Origin: Daphnia carinata
Lineage: Eukaryota; Arthropoda; Branchiopoda; Diplostraca; Daphniidae
NCBI RefSeq assembly: GCF_022539665.2
Contig: NC_081335.1
Coordinates: forward strand, 1,054,001 to 1,118,000
Direction of reading: 5' to 3'
DNA: 64,000 nt
Positions 62,901 through 64,000 of this stretch are shown here, one piece after another; within the stretch, counting starts at the first letter, position 1; each line of letters begins with the position of its first letter. Under the pieces are notes generated by a model. The model did not search any database. It saw only the letters and a list, made by a program, of their open reading frames with translations, and had not been told where the DNA came from. Position numbers and translations under genes: made by a program.

Positions 62901-63694
62901 CCCACTTACAGTTGCGAATTTTGTCAAAAAACGTTTTACAGGCTTTTGACATACGAAAGACATCGCAGCACTCACACAGGAGTTGCCGCTGCCATCCGTT
63001 GTCGGGTATCCGGCTGTATTTTCACGTATTCGGATTTGGGACAACTAAAGGTATTCTGTTTCATTTTTCTTAAACTAATGGTTGAATTTTTTAAATTTGT
63101 TTGCTTTGTTTGCATAAGAATCATATGTTGGCAGAGCATCCTGAGAAAGCATATGTCTGTAAAGTGTGCAAGAAAATTTTTCTAACAAAGTTGAATCTGA
63201 CTCTACATCAGGTAGTTTTTCGTTTATTAAAATTTTTCTCAATCTTAACTTGGCGTAAACAATTAGTTAAATAAAATAATGTCTCCTATTAGTTTTCAGA
63301 AAATAAATATAAGAACAGAAGATTAGTTCTCCAAATCATTGAAATTTATTACATCTTTAAATTTATCTTTGTTTTCCCTTAGTCCGTTCATGATCCTTCG
63401 CGTGGTTTCCAGTGCTCTTTTTGTCCTACGAGATTGACGGCAAAGGCAAGTCTTCTCATAGCATTAGTTTAACATAAAAGTAATTTAAGTCTCTTGACTG
63501 TAATGATTTATATTTTGTTATTTTAGGAAAGCTTAGTTGCACACGAAAAGCTTCATACTCGTGAAACGCCGCATGAATGTTCGTTCTGTGAAATGCGTTT
63601 CCATAGCACGTATCTGTTGCAGATTCACGTGCGCACACATCAGCCCAATCATCTCAAAAGGAAACGTCGAAGAAAAAATCCTGTTGATAAGTGA
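59982..63694 (+). CDS. THAP-domain protein with ten C2H2-type zinc fingers, eleven coding exons
   Basis: Exons 59982-60264, 60321-61791, 61866-61981, 62051-62313, 62391-62455, 62529-62588, 62734-62802, 62888-63050, 63119-63211, 63383-63445 and 63527-63694 give 937 residues plus TGA; all phases agree. Residues 1-95 form a THAP domain: C5-x4-C10, P25, W34, C52-x2-H55, F56 and a final ALP at 88-90. Residues about 96-550 are unrecognised. A charged, probably helical Lys/Glu-rich stretch follows (about 550-620). Ten C2H2 fingers fill residues 628-920. The first has 11 instead of 12 residues between its second Cys and first His; the seventh is C-x4-C. Several fingers are split by introns and become regular only after splicing, which supports the model. 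The tail KRKRRRK (about 926-932) is a likely nuclear signal. Probable role, inferred from the domains: a sequence-specific nuclear DNA-binding protein. The donor at 61791/61792 has an in-frame rival at 61770/61771, giving 930 residues. Confidence 0.86.
63446..63526 (+). other. GC-AG intron in the THAP/zinc-finger gene
   Basis: The exon ends ACG GCA AAG and the intron begins GCAAGT, the usual GC-type donor consensus AAG|GCAAGT. The acceptor is TATTTTAG|GAAAGC. Only this pair restores finger 9 (C-x2-C-x12-H-x3-H across the junction). The nearest GT, three bases further on, shifts the frame and destroys the finger. The intron is 81 bp. Confidence 0.8.
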
Positions 63695-64000
63695 ATCATC
63701 GATTACTTGATGTTGATATTTTAGCTTTGCTCCATAGAAAGAGTATTAAGAATCACGACTTGTGGACCCACCCCTCCAATCTAAGAACTTCGTTCAGCTT
63801 TCGTTATTCAAATGTCTTTCGCAGAGTTTTTTTTATTTTTCTTTTATTTTATAATTACTATCGTCTCTGCTCAGGGAATACCTCCCTTGAAGACAAAGCG
63901 CCGTATAGCAAATGTACGAAGTTTGATTTACAGTTATGTAATGAGTATATTACGTTTCATCTCTAAAAGGTATGGTATACTGAAAATTGTTATAATTGTT
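63695..64000 (+). other. 3' flank of the THAP/zinc-finger gene
   Basis: A+T-rich DNA to the end of the window. I see no AATAAA on the plus strand here, so the poly(A) site is either non-canonical or beyond the window. No further gene is seen. Confidence 0.4.

Noticed and set aside
1-64000. CRISPR arrays, insertion sequences and bacterial operons
   Set aside because: No spaced direct repeats, transposase genes or bacterial gene organisation are seen; the DNA is eukaryotic.

Overview
The window looks like nuclear DNA of an arthropod, most probably a branchiopod crustacean such as Daphnia. The evidence is an intronless SoxB1 gene of the arthropod SoxNeuro type, a THAP-domain gene with many zinc fingers, very short spliceosomal introns (mostly 54-105 bp), and A+T-rich intergenic DNA packed with homopolymers and dinucleotide microsatellites. 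There is no bacterial-style gene packing, no CRISPR array, and no rRNA or tRNA gene that I can support.

Layout. From 1 to about 47.6 kb there is one recognisable gene, the intronless SoxB1 transcription factor on the minus strand (7203-8858). On both sides lies gene-free DNA full of poly-T/poly-A tracts (often 10-32 nt), poly-C/poly-G tracts (10-21 nt) and CA/GT, CT/GA and TA repeats. Nearly every open frame there is a poly-Phe or poly-Lys translation of these tracts. This is the usual setting of a developmental regulator with long-range control DNA. It also holds several near-perfect palindromes, a GC-box/CCAAT cluster upstream of the Sox gene, and scattered CTCF-like motifs. From about 47.6 to 51 kb the homopolymers thin out, five CTCF-like cores occur within about 3.2 kb, and one exon-like segment is flanked by good splice sites. 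From 51 to 57.4 kb the DNA is gene-free again.

From 57.4 kb the window becomes gene-rich on the plus strand. A four-exon homocysteine S-methyltransferase gene (57732-58929, 327 residues predicted) is followed after about 1 kb by an eleven-coding-exon gene (59982-63694, 937 residues predicted). That gene joins an N-terminal THAP domain, an unrecognised region of about 500 residues, and ten C2H2-type zinc fingers. I rebuilt both genes by hand. All exon phases agree, every finger that an intron splits is restored by splicing, and one intron of the THAP gene must use a GC-AG splice pair.

The genes do not form one pathway. The Sox gene is a neural or developmental regulator, the methyltransferase makes methionine from homocysteine, and the THAP/zinc-finger protein is probably a nuclear DNA-binding protein. 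The points most worth following up are the THAP-plus-ten-finger architecture, the CTCF-like cluster between the Sox landscape and the housekeeping genes, and the very high density of homopolymers around the Sox gene.
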